Shown here piece after piece: positions 1 to 7,579 of a stretch of DNA of 10,401 nucleotides. Source of the DNA: Bacteroidota bacterium (GTDB taxonomy: Bacteria; Bacteroidota; Bacteroidia; Chitinophagales; LD1); assembly GCA_947457525.1 (NCBI GenBank), contig CANGXE010000035.1, forward strand, positions 1-10,401, written 5' to 3'. The stretch's first letter is position 1. Each line of letters begins with the position of its first letter. The position numbers and the translations under genes are program-made. The notes below the pieces were generated by a model. The model ran no database searches. It was not told the origin of the DNA and saw only the letters and a list, made by a program, of their open reading frames with translations.

Positions 1-2
1 AA

Positions 3-1019
3 CTGGTAGAACAACTTAAACTGAAAGTAGACAAAGGGCAGAGTTCTATTCGCATAGATAAATACTTGCACAATTTATTGGGGAATAATATTAGTCGCAC
101 AAAAATTCAAAATGCTGCTGTGGCAGGCAGTATTTTGGTGAACCAGAAAGCGGTAAAGCAAAACTATAAAGTTCGTCCCCTTGACGATATAGAATTGCTC
201 ATTCCTCGAAATGCCGACCATGTAGGTTTGATAGCCGAGAATCTGCCCTTAGATATTGTTTATGAAGACGATGATTTGATGGTCATCAACAAAGCACCCG
301 ACATGGTGATGCACCCGGGATTAGGTAATTGGAGTGGGACAATGATTAATGCTCTACTTTATCATTTCAAAAATTTGCCCACCGGAAGTAATGGAGATGA
401 CCGCCCCGGATTGGTTCATAGAATTGACAAGGGAACCAGCGGGTTGGTAGTGGTGGCTAAAACTGAGTTAGCTTTAGCACATTTGGCTAAACAGTTTTTC
501 AATAAAACCACTCAACGCAAATATTTAGCTCTGGTTTGGGGCGATGTGAAAGATGAAAGTGGAACTGTGGAAGGTCACATTGGTCGCCATTCGCGTGAGC
601 GTATGCAGTTTGACGTTTACCCTGAGGGCGATTTTGGTAAGCATGCTGTTACCCATTACCGAGTAATTGAAAGATTGAATTATGTAACGTTGGTGGAATG
701 TCAATTAGAAACCGGTCGTACACATCAGATTCGCGTTCATATGCGTTATATTGGTCATACCTTGTTTAACGATGCTCGCTATGGTGGCGACAGAATTTTG
801 AAAGGAACAGTGTACTCCAAATACAAATATTTTATAGAAAACTGTTTTGAGTTGTTGCCGCGCCAGGCGCTGCATGCCGCTACATTAGGTTTTGTGCATC
901 CAACTACAAAAAAAGAGATGTTTTTTGAAGCACCATTGCCTAAAGATTTTAATGATGTTTTGCTCAAATGGCGCAAATATTGGTCGAACCCCAATGCAAT
1001 GGTGGCCGAAGAGGAATAA
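3..1019 (+). CDS. rluD: RluD-type 23S rRNA pseudouridine synthase, 5' end outside the window
   Basis: Isomerises uridine to pseudouridine in 23S rRNA; E. coli RluD modifies helix 69. The open frame runs without a stop from base 3, so the start lies left of the window. A TTG at position 66 would cut into the S4 domain and is not a credible start. Order: N-terminal S4 RNA-binding domain (IRIDKYL, then SRTKIQNAAVAGSILVN, bases about 48-230), then the RluA/RluD catalytic domain. The catalytic signature HRIDKGTSG is visible, with the nucleophilic Asp at bases 426-428. TGRTHQIRVHM (711-743) and the later ARYGG and RQALHA motifs are typical of the family. By comparison with Bacteroidota RluD sequences as I remember them, only about 15-25 N-terminal residues are missing. 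It is followed 41 bp later by the secreted esterase, an unrelated function. The family call is secure; the exact uridine targets are inferred. Confidence 0.95.
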   Translation: MVEQLKLKVDKGQSSIRIDKYLHNLLGNNISRTKIQNAAVAGSILVNQKAVKQNYKVRPLDDIELLIPRNADHVGLIAENLPLDIVYEDDDLMVINKAPDMVMHPGLGNWSGTMINALLYHFKNLPTGSNGDDRPGLVHRIDKGTSGLVVVAKTELALAHLAKQFFNKTTQRKYLALVWGDVKDESGTVEGHIGRHSRERMQFDVYPEGDFGKHAVTHYRVIERLNYVTLVECQLETGRTHQIRVHMRYIGHTLFNDARYGGDRILKGTVYSKYKYFIENCFELLPRQALHAATLGFVHPTTKKEMFFEAPLPKDFNDVLLKWRKYWSNPNAMVAEEE

Positions 1020-1060
1020 TCGATTATTACTTTTTAAAGGATACTTTTATATTCACAATT

Positions 1061-2965
1061 ATGAATAAATATCTGACCATCCTTATTTGTCTTTTGGCAT
1101 TAGCAAATATTTATGCTCAAACTAGTTGCTCTTCCCAACGCTACCAGACTGCTATATTTTCTCAAGTTACCAAAGCGGATGGTATCAAGTTCGCTACTGC
1201 TGACCCGTATGGCATTATTGATCAACAAGATTTGCTACTTGATATATATCAACCCACGGGCGATACGTTGAGCAAACGTCCGGTTATTGTTTATGCATAT
1301 GGGGGAGGTTTTTTAATAGGGACGCGTAATCAACCACCAATTCCTTACTATGCAGATTTCTACACTAAGCTCGGATATGTGTTTGTTTCCATCGAATATC
1401 GTTTAGGATTCAATGTTACCACACCAGGAAGCCCAGAACGTGCCGTTTATCGCTCGGTGCAAGATGTGAGGGCTGCAGTGCGCCACCTTGCTCAACGAGC
1501 TAATCAATATCGAATTGACACTGGTAGAATCATTTTGATGGGAAGTAGTGCGGGTAATTTTGCTGCCTTTCACTCTACCTATATGGAACTTAGTCAGGCA
1601 GTGAATTTTGCTACACCTATTCCAATTTTAGATGGGGAAATTTTAGGGCCGATTGACACGTGCGGGAATAATGATTTTCAGAACAAATATATCGAACCGT
1701 TTGCTATTGTTAACCAATGGGGAGCGTTGGCAGATACGGCTTGGATAGATACGGATGAACGTGTGCCGGTGATTTCTTTTCATGGCGATGGAGACAATGC
1801 AGTGCCTTATGATTACGGCTATCCGTTTTCTTATCCAGTTTTCCCCAATGTGTACGGAAGTCGTCCCATTCATCAGCGCCTTGATAACTTAGGTATTCAC
1901 AACCGCTTGGTTACATTAGTTGGGTACGGACACGAGCCGGAGTTGTTAAACTTAGATTTACGCGACACCGTTTTGTTGAACAGCGCAGCTTTTTTATTCC
2001 CCTTGCTTCAACCTCAAACTACTCCTATTGTCGGCAAGGATAAAGTGTGCACGAACACGCAATATCAATATGCGGTCAATTTTACCTTAGGTAGCCGCTA
2101 TTGCTGGACAGTTTCGGGCAACGCTAATGTCATTCAAACGGCAAATTCTATTGAAGTAATATGGACAGATACCGGCTTGGTAACCATCACTGTTAGGGAA
2201 ATAAATAAAAATGGTGCAGAGGGAATTTTGTTGTCGAAGATAGTGAATGTCTATCCTAAAGTTTCAGCCAATTTTGGTTATGCGGCTGATGGGTTTGATC
2301 TGACGTTTGTTAATCTTTCCTCCGGACAATCTACCAATCAATGGAGCTTTGGAAACGGACAGAGTTCATTGCTTTTGAACCCTACAAATGTTTACTCTAC
2401 TGCAGGAACTTACACGAATACACTTGTTGCGTTTAATGAAGGTTGTGCAGATACGTTTTCAACTAACATAAGTGTAGATACCTGCCCAGTGGCTGATTTT
2501 ACTTTTACTAATAATCAACTGAATGGTTTATTTGCCGCGCAATCTACCAATACGTCAGTTTATGAGTGGGATTTTGGTGATGGGCAAACTTCCAATTCGC
2601 CTTCGCCAAACGTGTTGCACATTTATGCTCAAACTGGAATTTATACGGTTGTCTTAAAGGTGAAAAATAGCATTGGTTGTCAGCAGTCGGACACAGTAAC
2701 CATTAATTTATCTCCTAGTGATGCGCAAGAATATGCTTTAGATTATAAACCCAAAGTATGGTTAGAAAGCCGTCAATTTTTCTGTCAAACGGGTGCTAAT
2801 GTCGCAGTTAATATTCGGTTAGTAGATTTAAGTGGGAGAGAAGTGTTGAACGAACAATTTATTGAACAATCTTCTTATGATTTAACTCATCTTCTTAATG
2901 GCATATATCTAGCCACGATAACTACTGATAATCTGAGTCAGAGTATTAAAATTTTTTTGAAGTAA
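1061..2965 (+). CDS. Secreted alpha/beta-hydrolase esterase with PKD-like modules and T9SS sorting domain
   Basis: Predicted secreted ester hydrolase of 634 aa; substrate unknown. The ATG at 1061 is chosen because it gives a clean signal peptide (Lys3, hydrophobic 5-15, likely cleavage after I-Y-A19); a start further upstream would overlap rluD and bury that peptide. Residues about 30-315 are an alpha/beta-hydrolase: oxyanion-type GGGF at 81-84, nucleophile Ser163 in GSSAG, an HGDGD loop (241-245) supplying the likely acid, and His291 in GYGHEP. Residue 80, before GGG, is Tyr where relatives usually have His. Next come an Ig/PKD-like module (about 321-400, with KVC...YCWTVSG and VIWTDTG), PKD 1 (about 402-473, WSFGNG) and PKD 2 (about 476-549, WDFGDG). 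The C-terminus (about 552-634) has VDLSGRE, LLNGIYLATI and a final IKIFLK, typical of a type-A T9SS sorting domain. The product is probably exported across the outer membrane, then released or anchored. It resembles modular polymer-associated esterases, but no polysaccharide-utilisation genes are adjacent. Confidence 0.88.
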   Translation: MNKYLTILICLLALANIYAQTSCSSQRYQTAIFSQVTKADGIKFATADPYGIIDQQDLLLDIYQPTGDTLSKRPVIVYAYGGGFLIGTRNQPPIPYYADFYTKLGYVFVSIEYRLGFNVTTPGSPERAVYRSVQDVRAAVRHLAQRANQYRIDTGRIILMGSSAGNFAAFHSTYMELSQAVNFATPIPILDGEILGPIDTCGNNDFQNKYIEPFAIVNQWGALADTAWIDTDERVPVISFHGDGDNAVPYDYGYPFSYPVFPNVYGSRPIHQRLDNLGIHNRLVTLVGYGHEPELLNLDLRDTVLLNSAAFLFPLLQPQTTPIVGKDKVCTNTQYQYAVNFTLGSRYCWTVSGNANVIQTANSIEVIWTDTGLVTITVREINKNGAEGILLSKIVNVYPKVSANFGYAADGFDLTFVNLSSGQSTNQWSFGNGQSSLLLNPTNVYSTAGTYTNTLVAFNEGCADTFSTNISVDTCPVADFTFTNNQLNGLFAAQSTNTSVYEWDFGDGQTSNSPSPNVLHIYAQTGIYTVVLKVKNSIGCQQSDTVTINLSPSDAQEYALDYKPKVWLESRQFFCQTGANVAVNIRLVDLSGREVLNEQFIEQSSYDLTHLLNGIYLATITTDNLSQSIKIFLK

Positions 2966-2987
2966 TTATACTATCCTACTCGTGGTT

Positions 2988-2995
2988 TACGTTTG
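2988..2995 (+). promoter_or_regulatory. Candidate Bacteroidota -7 promoter box (TAnnTTTG)
   Basis: TACGTTTG matches the Bacteroidota -7 consensus TAnnTTTG exactly and sits 63 bases before the ATG at 3059, a sensible distance for a 5' UTR of about 55 bases. I see no TTTG -33 box at about 19 bases upstream; the nearest, at 2956-2959, is 28 bases away. The call therefore rests on the -7 match alone, and some such matches are expected by chance in AT-rich DNA. If real, it drives the unknown gene and the HslR-like gene as a unit. Confidence 0.33.
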
Positions 2996-3058
2996 CTAAA
3001 ATATATCAAAACACAATCGATTTAGAAATGTATCACAAGTAGTTTTTTACATTTGAAC

Positions 3059-4483
3059 ATGGAACGGGAAATAATTTCTATTAAGCGTAAAGCGCTTCGC
3101 ATAAATTTGGATGATTGTATCTACGGCACATTTGCCGAAATTGGTGCAGGACAAGAAGTGGTAAGAAATTTTTTTCAAGTTGGTGGCGCATCGGGTACAG
3201 TGGCGAAAGCGATGAGTGCTTATGATATGACTTTTTCAGATGCTATTTATGGAGCGGAAGGCACTGGCCGTTATGTAAGCGAGACTCGACTTTGTCGAAT
3301 GCTCGATCATGAGTACACTTTACTTAAAAAACGATTGACAGACGAGAAATACCAGCGTAAAAAATTCTTTGTCTTTGCCAACACTTGTACCACGCTAAAC
3401 TATCATAAAAACAACGATCCTCACGGATGGATGGGCGTTCGGTTTCAACTAGAACCCAATCAAGAACCTAGTGAAGTGGTCATTCACGTTCGCCTCAAAG
3501 GTTCAGACCCAATTTATCAGCAACGTACGATTGGTGGTATTGGCACTAATTTATTGTTTGCTTGCTATTGGTATTTCGATCAAATAGATGATTTCATTTC
3601 CTCCTTGCTTGACAACATGGACACCGATCAAGCGGAGATAGACATGGTACGCGCAAAAGGCCCAGCATTCAAGGGAGTAGACAACCGTTTGATTGCGTTG
3701 AAATTGGTTCGTAAGCGGTTTACAGACGGCACTATTTTCGGACCGGACAAAGAGGTTTATCAACCCAAAGATTTTCTTTATAAGAAAGATATTCTTTGCC
3801 TTCGCGGTCGTTTCCGCCCGGTGACGAAGGTGAACATGGATATGCTGAAATGTGGTTTGGATTATTTTAAACCACGTTTGAAAGACCAAGAGAACCTAGT
3901 TGTACTTTCTGAGATTACACTTAATAACCTCGCAACAGATGGCGACTACGAAAATAAGGAGTTTTTAGATCGTGCAGATATTCTTTGCAGTCTTGGGCAT
4001 ACGGTGATGATTTCAAACTGCCACAAACATGATGTTTTGGTGAATTATCTCGACCGTTGCAAGCCACAAAGTATAGGCATCATTCTGGGGGTGTTGAACA
4101 TTATTGAATTGTTTAACGAAAAGCATTATAAAAATGCTTCTGGCGAATTGCTTCATTATTTTGGCGAAATATTTATGCGTAATGTCAAAATGTTGCTCTA
4201 TCCTCACCAACCTGCAGCTGGTGCCGAGTTAGTTACCTCTCAAAATTTCAAAGTACCCGAAAATTTAAAATTCTTATTTGAGCATTTGCGTAAGAATGGT
4301 TTTTTTGTTGACCTTGAGGGTTATGATGAAAGTGTGCTACAGATATTTTCACCTAAGGTTATTCAAATGATAAAATCCGGTGAGCCGGGCTGGGAGGCGA
4401 TGGTGCCAGAGAAGGTGGCAGAGATTATTAAAGAGAATTGTTTGTTTGAATATCCTTGCGAAGTAAATCCCATCGCTAACTAA
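3059..4483 (+). CDS. Conserved cytoplasmic protein of unknown function
   Basis: I do not recognise a biochemical function. The 474-residue product has no signal peptide, membrane helix or repeat, so it is probably cytosolic. The ATG at 3059 is preferred over a TTG two codons earlier. Regions that look conserved are an N-terminal block with FAEIGAGQEVVRNFF and VGGASGTVAKAMSAYDMTFS (roughly 25-60), FVFANTCTTLNYH, HGWMGVRFQ, an IGGIGTNLLFACY segment, FGPDKEVYQP, and RGRFRPVTKVNMDML. A Cys/His-containing stretch (ISNCHKHDVL) follows. From memory, similar full-length proteins occur in other Bacteroidota and in other phyla with no settled function; I could not check this. It precedes the HslR-like gene by 10 bp on the same strand, so a shared transcript is likely, and a link to RNA or the ribosome is possible but unproven. 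A TAnnTTTG box lies upstream at 2988-2995. Confidence 0.85.
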   Translation: MEREIISIKRKALRINLDDCIYGTFAEIGAGQEVVRNFFQVGGASGTVAKAMSAYDMTFSDAIYGAEGTGRYVSETRLCRMLDHEYTLLKKRLTDEKYQRKKFFVFANTCTTLNYHKNNDPHGWMGVRFQLEPNQEPSEVVIHVRLKGSDPIYQQRTIGGIGTNLLFACYWYFDQIDDFISSLLDNMDTDQAEIDMVRAKGPAFKGVDNRLIALKLVRKRFTDGTIFGPDKEVYQPKDFLYKKDILCLRGRFRPVTKVNMDMLKCGLDYFKPRLKDQENLVVLSEITLNNLATDGDYENKEFLDRADILCSLGHTVMISNCHKHDVLVNYLDRCKPQSIGIILGVLNIIELFNEKHYKNASGELLHYFGEIFMRNVKMLLYPHQPAAGAELVTSQNFKVPENLKFLFEHLRKNGFFVDLEGYDESVLQIFSPKVIQMIKSGEPGWEAMVPEKVAEIIKENCLFEYPCEVNPIAN

Positions 4484-4493
4484 TCTCACAAAC

Positions 4494-4871
4494 ATGAAAG
4501 TCAGGCTAGATAAATATCTCTGGGCTATTCGAATTTTTAAAACACGCACACAAGCTGCCACGGCTATTGATGCAGGTAAGGTGAAATGGGGCGGAGCAGA
4601 TGTCAAAGCTAGTCGCATCGTGAGCGTTGGAGATAGCTACGAGATAAAAACTGAAGCACGTAAGTGGGTGATTGAAGTGACTGCCTTGCTAGAAAATCGT
4701 GTGCAATACAGCGAAGCTATTTTACATTACATCGACCTTACGCCCGTTGAACTCATTGACGCCAAGCAGAAAAGTAGTTTTAGTGAAAATAGCGGAAAGC
4801 GATTGAGTAAGCAAGGTCGCCCTACGAAAAAGAACCGAAGAGAGTTGGGCGAAATACTCGATGATCTTTAG
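4494..4871 (+). CDS. hslR: Hsp15/HslR-like S4-domain RNA-binding protein
   Basis: Small basic RNA-binding protein of 125 aa; E. coli Hsp15 is 133 aa. The S4 domain starts almost at residue 1: RLDKYLWAIRIFKTRTQA (4-21), then AIDAGKVKWGG and a VGDSYEI strand, finishing near residue 60. The middle resembles the HslR extension, and the tail is Lys/Arg-rich (KRLSKQGRPTKKNRRE), as expected for rRNA contact. Hsp15 binds 50S subunits that carry a stranded nascent chain on peptidyl-tRNA; the related RqcP takes part in ribosome-associated quality control in Firmicutes. The same role here is inferred from family. The ATG at 4494 lies 10 bp after the preceding stop, which suggests co-transcription with the unknown gene at 3059-4483. 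It is too short, and lacks the catalytic domain, to be a pseudouridine synthase. Confidence 0.88.
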   Translation: MKVRLDKYLWAIRIFKTRTQAATAIDAGKVKWGGADVKASRIVSVGDSYEIKTEARKWVIEVTALLENRVQYSEAILHYIDLTPVELIDAKQKSSFSENSGKRLSKQGRPTKKNRRELGEILDDL

Positions 4872-4953
4872 TGTCACTTTATTCCTCAAATTTTATTTTC
4901 CATAGATTACATTTTTCTAAAATATAATTTGCCGGGCTTCGTCATGTAGGCAT

Positions 4954-4967
4954 TGCACAAAAGTGCA
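4954..4967. other. Small hairpin in the hslR-carboxylesterase gap, possible weak terminator
   Basis: TGCAC (4954-4958) and GTGCA (4963-4967) form a perfect 5-bp stem around an AAAA loop, followed by GCG and a T-rich run (TTTTGTTTAT, about 4971-4980). The layout resembles a weak rho-independent terminator for the hslR transcript, 80 bases after its stop. The stem is short and three bases separate it from the T-run, so it could also be a 5' UTR hairpin or operator of the next gene, or chance. The rest of 4872-5003 shows only AT-rich sequence, with TATAATTTG at 4923-4931, which fits the -7 consensus poorly because its spacing is off by one. Confidence 0.3.
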
Positions 4968-5003
4968 GCGTTTTGTTTATCTAAAAATCCAACTTACTAA
5001 TTC

Positions 5004-6608
5004 GTGAATTTCTCTTTTCGTTTCTTTGTTACTTTGGCTCTGTTGTGGAGTCCGTCTTCTTTATTGACTGCCAATCCGCGCGATGAAAAACATATGATTG
5101 CCGTTGGCGATTCTTCTTTTGTTAAAACCAAACAAGGCCTGTTGCTCGGTCAACGGGAAAATGGCGTTTTCGTGTGGAAAGGTATTCCTTACGCGCAAGC
5201 ACCGGTGGATAGCTTACGCTATGTTGTTGCTCAGCCACCATTGTCGTGGAATGGTTTAAAGGCAGCCACTTCTTTTGGACCTATTGCTCACCAACCCAAA
5301 AGCGGACTAACCGCTAGCAAAGTGCCTCATATTCAAAGCGAAGATTGTCTTTACTTAAACGTGTGGACTCCGGCTCCGGACAATAAGAAACGCCCTGTGA
5401 TGGTTTGGATACATGGCGGTGGATTTGAATTGGGATCGGGTTCGGCCGATATGTATGACGGAGCTAAACTGGCTACCAAAGGAGATATGGTGATTGTAAC
5501 TTTAAACTATCGCTTAGGGGTTTTGGGTTTCCTTTATTTTGACGAAGCCGATAGCAACTCTAGCGGTTTTGAAAATAACCTAGGTATCCGTGATCAAGTA
5601 GCAGCTTTACGTTGGGTAAAAGAAAATATAGATGCGTTCGGTGGCGACCCTAATCAAGTGACTGTTTTTGGTGAATCAGCAGGAGGAACTAGTGTAGAAA
5701 CATTGCTAGCTGCTAGAGAAGCAAAAGGACTTTTTCAAAAAGCCATTGTGCAGAGCGGCCCTGCGTCTATAATTTGGACAAAAGAAGTTGCCACAATGTT
5801 AACCAATAAGTTTTTATCTATCGTTAACGTTTCGCCCAACAATCTTAGTGCCCTCAAGCAGTTGCAGGTAGATACCTTGAAAGCTGCGCAAAAGAAACTT
5901 TCGGACTACATGATGAAAGAAACCAACTACAAAGTGTTTTCTCCTACTATTGATGGTCGTTTGCTAAATGGTGATATATATTACTCTTGCCTCAATCCCG
6001 AGCAGAGCGGCAATGTGTCGCTGATGATTGGAACTAACCGCAATGAATCATCAATGTTTGCTGGGAAGAGTTTGCATATGATGCCAAGCAAAGCCAAAGA
6101 TCTAGAGGCGCAATATTTAAACTCTTTTTCGGTGGAGCAAAAAAATAGAATTGTATCATCTTATGAAAGTTATCCTAAGAAGAAAGCGGTTTTTGATATA
6201 TTGACAGATGGTGTGTTTCGTAATCCTGCTATTCGCTTAGCTGAGTGCCAAGGTATCCACTCTCCGGTGTATATGTATCGTTTTGACTTTGCTCCAACTG
6301 CATTAAAGTTGGCAGGAATGGGGGCTTTCCACGGCCTTGAAATTCCTTTCGTCTTTGGTAACCGCGAAGACAAGTTTGGTAAGTTGGTGAAAGTGATTGC
6401 CACTAATAAAACAGGAGAACGTCTCACCGAAGAAATGCAAACGGCTTGGTTAAACTTTGCGCGCTCTGGCAACCCCAACGGCACGGCAGGAAATTGGCAA
6501 CCCTACGACCAAGACACTCGTGCTACTATGCTTTTTAACAAAGAATCCAAAGTCGTGCTCGACCCCGATGCTAAACAACGCATGGCTTGGGAAGGGGTGA
6601 AGTACTAA
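5004..6608 (+). CDS. Exported type-B carboxylesterase
   Basis: Carboxylesterase of the cholinesterase/type-B family (COesterase fold), 534 aa, the usual length. It hydrolyses carboxylic esters; the natural substrate cannot be told. The complete signature is present: oxyanion HGGGF at 137-141, nucleophile Ser225 in FGESAGG, acid Glu348 in GTNRNES, and His443 in GAFHGLEIPFVFG. Other family marks are EDCLYLNVWTP, NYRLGVLGF and the ARSGNPN segment near the end. The GTG at 5004 is the start: an in-frame TAA at 4998-5000 excludes anything longer, and this start gives a signal peptide (Arg6, hydrophobic 7-22, cleavage probably near A23), which a later ATG would lose. No lipobox or C-terminal sorting domain is seen, so the periplasm is likely. 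It lies 132 bp after hslR and ends 14 bp from the convergent hydrolase gene. It is unrelated to the T9SS esterase beyond the shared fold. Confidence 0.93.
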   Translation: MNFSFRFFVTLALLWSPSSLLTANPRDEKHMIAVGDSSFVKTKQGLLLGQRENGVFVWKGIPYAQAPVDSLRYVVAQPPLSWNGLKAATSFGPIAHQPKSGLTASKVPHIQSEDCLYLNVWTPAPDNKKRPVMVWIHGGGFELGSGSADMYDGAKLATKGDMVIVTLNYRLGVLGFLYFDEADSNSSGFENNLGIRDQVAALRWVKENIDAFGGDPNQVTVFGESAGGTSVETLLAAREAKGLFQKAIVQSGPASIIWTKEVATMLTNKFLSIVNVSPNNLSALKQLQVDTLKAAQKKLSDYMMKETNYKVFSPTIDGRLLNGDIYYSCLNPEQSGNVSLMIGTNRNESSMFAGKSLHMMPSKAKDLEAQYLNSFSVEQKNRIVSSYESYPKKKAVFDILTDGVFRNPAIRLAECQGIHSPVYMYRFDFAPTALKLAGMGAFHGLEIPFVFGNREDKFGKLVKVIATNKTGERLTEEMQTAWLNFARSGNPNGTAGNWQPYDQDTRATMLFNKESKVVLDPDAKQRMAWEGVKY

Positions 6609-6622
6609 TCGCTGTTGTTATC

Positions 6623-7495
6623 CTATTGTAGAAACTCCATCACTCGTTCAATCACTTTCGGGTCTTTCATCACACGTGCATGACCCACTCCGCTCACAAA
6701 CATTGGTTCTATGGTTGGTTGATGTGTCAAAAAATCGGTGACGTGCGACACAGGAACTTCCTCGTCAAACTCTTCGTACGCCAATAAAATTTTATCAGCC
6801 TTAACCGGTTCTTTGCGTGTTATTAAGTTGTATTTGTCTATGTCTTCGCCAAATTCTTCATTCATTTTCTTCATAAATGCTCGCTGCATCTTCACGGGTA
6901 TGCGCATAAACTTGAAACTTTCATCCAAGAAGTAGCGTGTCATTATTGGTACAGTAAGCAAAACCAGTCTTTCTACACGGATGTCGTTTTCAATGAGCAT
7001 GTGTGCTGAAGCGCCACCACCCATGCTGTGTGCAATGATGGCATAAGGCTGGCCGATTTGATTAATAACTATAGGCAATAATTCTTTAAAGTCAACTAAG
7101 TTGCTCGTGTCGCCTTCAGATGCACCATGCCCGGGCCCGTCAAAAGTCACTACAGTGTAACCGGCTTGAACAAGTGGCGGAATCATTTTGTAATAATCTA
7201 ATCCTTTAGCATCCCAACCATGAACTAGCAACACTAGTTTGTCTCCATTTCCCCATCTATAGGCAGCAAGTTGAATAGTTTGTTTTGGTTTTCTAAATGC
7301 CGGTACCTTGAGCGTGAATGGTTCTCCTTTCTCCAAACAAGCGATGTGAGGCGGTTTTAATGTTTGTTTTTTTGGCGTAAAAATAGATTTGATTAATACT
7401 GGCAATAAGGCATTAGGGGCTACATGGCCCGCCACGGAAAAGAATCGTTGTAACCATTTTATATTGTTAGGAATGGCTGGCTTTTGCTTATTCAT
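6623..7495 (-). CDS. Cytoplasmic alpha/beta-hydrolase fold protein
   Basis: Predicted serine hydrolase of 290 aa in the broad alpha/beta-hydrolase (Hydrolase_4/Abhydrolase_6-like) group; substrate unknown. The core begins near residue 76 (AAYRWGNG) after a leader of about 75 residues. Motifs: HGWD at 92-95 (oxyanion loop), FDGPGHG at 118-124, nucleophile Ser157 in AHSMGG, a likely acid at Asp244 (EEFDEEVPVS), and His272 in GVGHARVM. The nucleophile elbow reads AHSMG rather than the usual GHSMG, a tolerated change. The ATG at 7493-7495 gives an N-terminus with scattered basic residues and no convincing signal peptide, so a cytosolic location is likely; peripheral membrane contact by the leader (VAPNALLPVLIKSIF) is possible. 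It is divergent from the lipoprotein gene across 84 bp, and its stop faces the carboxylesterase stop, so it is probably monocistronic. A minus-strand TATCTTTC (7504-7511) near its start is one base off the -7 consensus. Confidence 0.85.
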   Translation of the reverse strand: MNKQKPAIPNNIKWLQRFFSVAGHVAPNALLPVLIKSIFTPKKQTLKPPHIACLEKGEPFTLKVPAFRKPKQTIQLAAYRWGNGDKLVLLVHGWDAKGLDYYKMIPPLVQAGYTVVTFDGPGHGASEGDTSNLVDFKELLPIVINQIGQPYAIIAHSMGGGASAHMLIENDIRVERLVLLTVPIMTRYFLDESFKFMRIPVKMQRAFMKKMNEEFGEDIDKYNLITRKEPVKADKILLAYEEFDEEVPVSHVTDFLTHQPTIEPMFVSGVGHARVMKDPKVIERVMEFLQ

Positions 7496-7566
7496 GTTGC
7501 AAAGAAAGATATTCTATACAGACCTTTGTTTGATAAAACAAAAGAAATATTGTCTCCGTATAAATT

Positions 7567-7574
7567 TATATTTG
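7567..7574 (+). promoter_or_regulatory. Candidate -7 promoter box (TAnnTTTG) for the lipoprotein gene
   Basis: TATATTTG matches TAnnTTTG exactly, but it ends only 5 bases before the ATG at 7580. Transcription would then begin almost at the start codon, giving a leaderless or near-leaderless message. A TTG at 7550-7552 is nearer than the usual 19-base spacing, and the TTTG boxes at 7525-7528 and 7529-7532 are farther. The region is very AT-rich, so chance is a real alternative. Confidence 0.25.
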
Positions 7575-7579
7575 TTTTA

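Noticed and set aside
66..68. TTG as the start of the pseudouridine synthase
   Set aside because: The S4-domain sequence IRIDKYL continues upstream in frame to base 3, so the gene is cut by the window edge and does not begin here.
968..1060. Longer start for the T9SS esterase, overlapping rluD
   Set aside because: It would place about 31 residues before a clean signal peptide that begins at the ATG at 1061, and it overlaps the end of rluD by more than 50 bases.
4923..4931. TATAATTTG as a promoter for the carboxylesterase
   Set aside because: Spacing within the box is off by one from TAnnTTTG, and no TTTG -33 element is found at the right distance.
7484..7579. Longer start for the lipoprotein, overlapping the divergent hydrolase start
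   Set aside because: It adds about 32 residues before a well-formed lipoprotein leader at 7580 and overlaps the start of the divergent hydrolase gene.
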